This document shows positions 61,523 to 64,000 of a stretch of DNA of 64,000 bases, piece after piece (the first letter of the stretch is position 1; each line of letters opens with the position of its first letter). The DNA comes from Acinetobacter halotolerans (GTDB lineage: Bacteria > Pseudomonadota > Gammaproteobacteria > Pseudomonadales > Moraxellaceae), in contig NZ_SGIM01000003.1 in the NCBI RefSeq assembly GCF_004208515.1, positions 124,001 to 188,000 on the forward strand, written 5' to 3'. The notes beneath the pieces were generated by a model, which searched no databases, was not told the origin of the DNA, and was given only the letters and a program-made list of their open reading frames with translations. Made by a program: the position numbers and the translations under genes.

Positions 61523-64000
61523 ATGGAAAACTTGGGAAATGGCCAGCAACAGAGAAAAAGTCTGTTTCGACTATCAAAGCTTGCACTTGCTATCTATACC
61601 GTGGGAATCGGGAGTTTAGCCTTACCGTTACATTCTGCATATGCAGCAACGACAAATGCCAAATCTTATGATATTTCAGCAGGTACATTGGCAAATGTGT
61701 TAAATCAATTTGCAGAGCAATCAGGCACTTCGATTGCAATCGATGCACAACAGTTAAAAGGAAAAAATAGTACTGGCTTAAAAGGAAGTTACTCTACAGA
61801 GCAAGGCTTTCAACATATTCTCATGAACACAGAATTTTATGCTGTGAAAGTTGGGCAAGGCTATACACTCACAAAAAAAGCACCACCATTAACAGCCAAT
61901 CAAGTTGCTTCAGTTTCTCCTATGAGTGATCAGCGCGATTCAATGAATGAAGCCTCAGCTCGTTTAGCTCCCATCGTTGTCTACGGTCAAGAAGATCGTG
62001 ATACACAAGGTTATAACAAGGTTTATGACGCAAATCATTCTTCAGTGTATGCAGGTAAAGAATATGTAGAGCGTTTTAAAGGTACAAATCCTGCTGATGT
62101 ATTACAAGGTATGGTCGGGGTGTATAGTGGTGATGCTAGGAATAGCGGCGCACTTGATCCAAGTGTTCGCGGTGTGCAAGGTGTTGGTAGAGTACCATTA
62201 ACGATTGATGGAACAGAGCAATCGGTCGCTGTTTGGCGAGGGTATAACGGTGTTAACAATCGGAACTATATTGATCCGAACTTGATTGCTGGTATCGAGG
62301 TCATCAAAGGACCTTCACTAGAACGTAATGCCACAACATCTGTTGGTGGTGGGGTGTTGGTTAAAACACTTGAAGCTGATGATATTGTCCGCGCAGGAAG
62401 AACCTTTGGTGCTGAATTAAAAGTAGAAGGCTCAACGAACTCAATAGATCCATCGCTACCCGACATGAGTAAAGTAGGTCGTGATTATAGTGAGACAACA
62501 CCATGGATTGAAATAGATCGCGCCCGATATGATCCTGATATTTACAAGAAAAATAGAACCCGAAAAGATAACTCTAATTTCTCTGGCGATGATTTGGCCG
62601 GTCGACTGGCACTGGCAATGAAACAAGATCAATTCGATTTATTGGCAGTTTATGCTGTTCGTGAACGTGGCAATTATTTTTCAGGAACACACGGTGCGGG
62701 TTATTACAAACGTGCTGAACCCAATAATGACAATTTCGATTTTATTCCATATTTTGCACATGCTTACAAACCGGGTGATGAAGTTCCAAATACATCTAGC
62801 CAGATGGAATCTTGGCTTTTCAAAGGAACCTATCGACCTACAGATTTCCAAACCTTAAAACTCACTTATCGAGATACTAAAAATAAATTTGGCGAAATCA
62901 TGCCATCCCGTATTCAATGGGGAATAACACCTGATTTGGGTGTACCTCAATGGCCCCTCAGTGATATCCGTTCAAAAGCGTACAGTTTGGAATACAAATT
63001 TAAACCTGAAAGCAATCAGTGGGTCGATTTTTATGCCAATGTTTGGCAAACCGATACTGAAAGTCAGACTTATACTCGTGGTGGCTGGCCAACCACGATA
63101 GACTTTCGTGATAACAAAATTATTAATACCGCAGTCAGTCATTCAGATAATACCCGTAAGGGCATTACAGTGAGCAATAAAGCACATTTAACTGATCAAC
63201 TCGATTTGACGCTGGGTGGAAGTTTCTTAAAAGAAAAGCTGACATCTGATGATGTCTATGGTGATCATGGTTCAAGCTATTCCTTATACCAAGCTTTACC
63301 GCGTGCTGGACGACGTGAAGAGAAAACTTTTGATTTTAATTTTAATTATCGTCCCTTGTCTTGGTTAAGCTTCGATGCGGGTATGCGTTACCGTTCTTAT
63401 TGGGCTTTTGATGACTTCTTAAATAAATCGATCCGCGATGGGGTTGATCCTACGCTCAATCCATTATTTACCAAGAAAAATAGACTCAAAGAATATAGTT
63501 TTGAATATCGAACCATGCCTGAAAGCTATAATGCTCAGCAGCAGCGCATGCTCAACCTACTATCACAACGCTATGCAACGAGCAATCCTGATTGGGATGG
63601 TCGCTTAGAGACAGTACCTGCATCCGAGACAAATTTATATAGCCGAATTTGGTCACAAATCAATACGTTGACATGGAAAGCAGATCCAAATGGTCATTTG
63701 GCTTTGGCTGACAACATTTTGGATCAACTGAACGCTTTAGATCAGAAATATGTAGTGATCGGAAATGGCTTTAAGCCCGCTGTAATTGAACAAGTTCCAA
63801 TTGAATCTGTAAACAAAGTTAAAGATAGCGGTTGGGCGCCTCAGTTAAGTGCAGCGATTCAACTGACCCAAAATAACCGACTCTATGCACGATATGCTGA
63901 AGAATATCGTTTGCCGAGTTTATTTGAAAGCACTGTCGGTTTTTCAGCAATGATGCCTTATCAAGCTGTTAAACCTGAACATGCTTTTAACTATGAAGTG
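61523..64000 (+). CDS. TonB-dependent signalling receptor, 3' end outside window
   Basis: 826 codons visible. A signal peptide ends near AYA-AT (41), followed by an STN signalling domain (about 48-116: YDISAGTLANVLNQFAEQSG), a TonB-box region, the plug (NPADVLQGMVGVYSGDARN, IAGIEVIKGPSLERNATTSVGGGV, split), and a large barrel with long loops. The STN domain plus fecI-fecR upstream identifies an iron-source transducer of the FecA kind. Length and plug resemble large heme/hemophore receptors, but the ligand is uncertain. Confidence 0.9.
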   Translation, partial: MENLGNGQQQRKSLFRLSKLALAIYTVGIGSLALPLHSAYAATTNAKSYDISAGTLANVLNQFAEQSGTSIAIDAQQLKGKNSTGLKGSYSTEQGFQHILMNTEFYAVKVGQGYTLTKKAPPLTANQVASVSPMSDQRDSMNEASARLAPIVVYGQEDRDTQGYNKVYDANHSSVYAGKEYVERFKGTNPADVLQGMVGVYSGDARNSGALDPSVRGVQGVGRVPLTIDGTEQSVAVWRGYNGVNNRNYIDPNLIAGIEVIKGPSLERNATTSVGGGVLVKTLEADDIVRAGRTFGAELKVEGSTNSIDPSLPDMSKVGRDYSETTPWIEIDRARYDPDIYKKNRTRKDNSNFSGDDLAGRLALAMKQDQFDLLAVYAVRERGNYFSGTHGAGYYKRAEPNNDNFDFIPYFAHAYKPGDEVPNTSSQMESWLFKGTYRPTDFQTLKLTYRDTKNKFGEIMPSRIQWGITPDLGVPQWPLSDIRSKAYSLEYKFKPESNQWVDFYANVWQTDTESQTYTRGGWPTTIDFRDNKIINTAVSHSDNTRKGITVSNKAHLTDQLDLTLGGSFLKEKLTSDDVYGDHGSSYSLYQALPRAGRREEKTFDFNFNYRPLSWLSFDAGMRYRSYWAFDDFLNKSIRDGVDPTLNPLFTKKNRLKEYSFEYRTMPESYNAQQQRMLNLLSQRYATSNPDWDGRLETVPASETNLYSRIWSQINTLTWKADPNGHLALADNILDQLNALDQKYVVIGNGFKPAVIEQVPIESVNKVKDSGWAPQLSAAIQLTQNNRLYARYAEEYRLPSLFESTVGFSAMMPYQAVKPEHAFNYEV

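Overview
The window looks like a chromosomal segment of an Acinetobacter (Moraxellaceae). The block pyrG-kdsA-eno-ftsB-ispD, the AT-rich base use, the lipoproteins with short lipoboxes, and the mix of FadH, HchA, class III alcohol dehydrogenase and OsmC-YcaO genes all fit that genus. This is recognition from gene content and order, not from a database search. No rRNA, tRNA, CRISPR array or intact transposon was seen.

Layout. 1-0.9 kb: the N-terminal part of an ABC-F ATPase (minus strand), cut by the window edge. 1.2-2.6 kb: a DAHP synthase gene preceded by an aromatic leader peptide, a three-way mutually exclusive hairpin set with a strong terminator, and then a second aromatic-rich leader ORF. 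2.6-8.6 kb: a PadR-type regulator and hydrolase facing a FadH-like reductase across paired operators, then NTF2-like, SGNH and alpha/beta hydrolase genes. 9.5-14.6 kb: housekeeping block pyrG, kdsA, eno, ftsB, ispD. 14.7-24.7 kb: a lipoprotein, a RES/Xre toxin-antitoxin pair, a YeeE/YedE plus persulfide-dioxygenase-like sulfur operon, a phosphatase, a GST, a UDG-fold protein, a phospholipase-D lipoprotein, glutathione-dependent formaldehyde dehydrogenase and a ModE-type DNA-binding protein. 24.9-31.1 kb: allophanate hydrolase, a urea/guanidine-type carboxylase and a GntR regulator behind a sigma-54 promoter. 31.1-35.7 kb: an orphan gene, AraC regulator plus quinone reductase, hchA, and a BASS transporter. 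36.3-44.1 kb: a six-gene locus pairing a GH3-like adenylating enzyme and two GNAT-like proteins with an EmrA/EmrB/TolC-type exporter. 44.4-50.2 kb: OsmC-YcaO fusion, amidohydrolase, short-chain dehydrogenase, LysE exporter and Lrp regulator. 50.3-59.7 kb: guanidine assimilation (sigma-54 promoter, guanidine-I riboswitch, two carboxyguanidine deiminase subunits, second carboxylase), a candidate sigma-54-driven small RNA, a 41-residue small gene, a NikR-like regulator and a NitT/TauT-type ABC transporter. 59.8-64 kb: Fur-controlled FecI/FecR with a TonB-dependent receptor that runs off the window.

How it fits together. The two carboxylase clusters share one logic: guanidine is carboxylated and deiminated to allophanate by the 50-55 kb operon, urea can be carboxylated to allophanate by the 26.7 kb enzyme, and the single allophanate hydrolase at 24.9 kb finishes both routes to ammonia and CO2. 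Five sigma-54 (-24/-12) elements tie these operons, the transporter and the small RNA candidate to nitrogen status. The most novel-looking items are the aromatic attenuator with tandem leader ORFs upstream of DAHP synthase, the GH3/GNAT/exporter locus, and the sigma-54 small transcription unit at about 55.7-55.9 kb.
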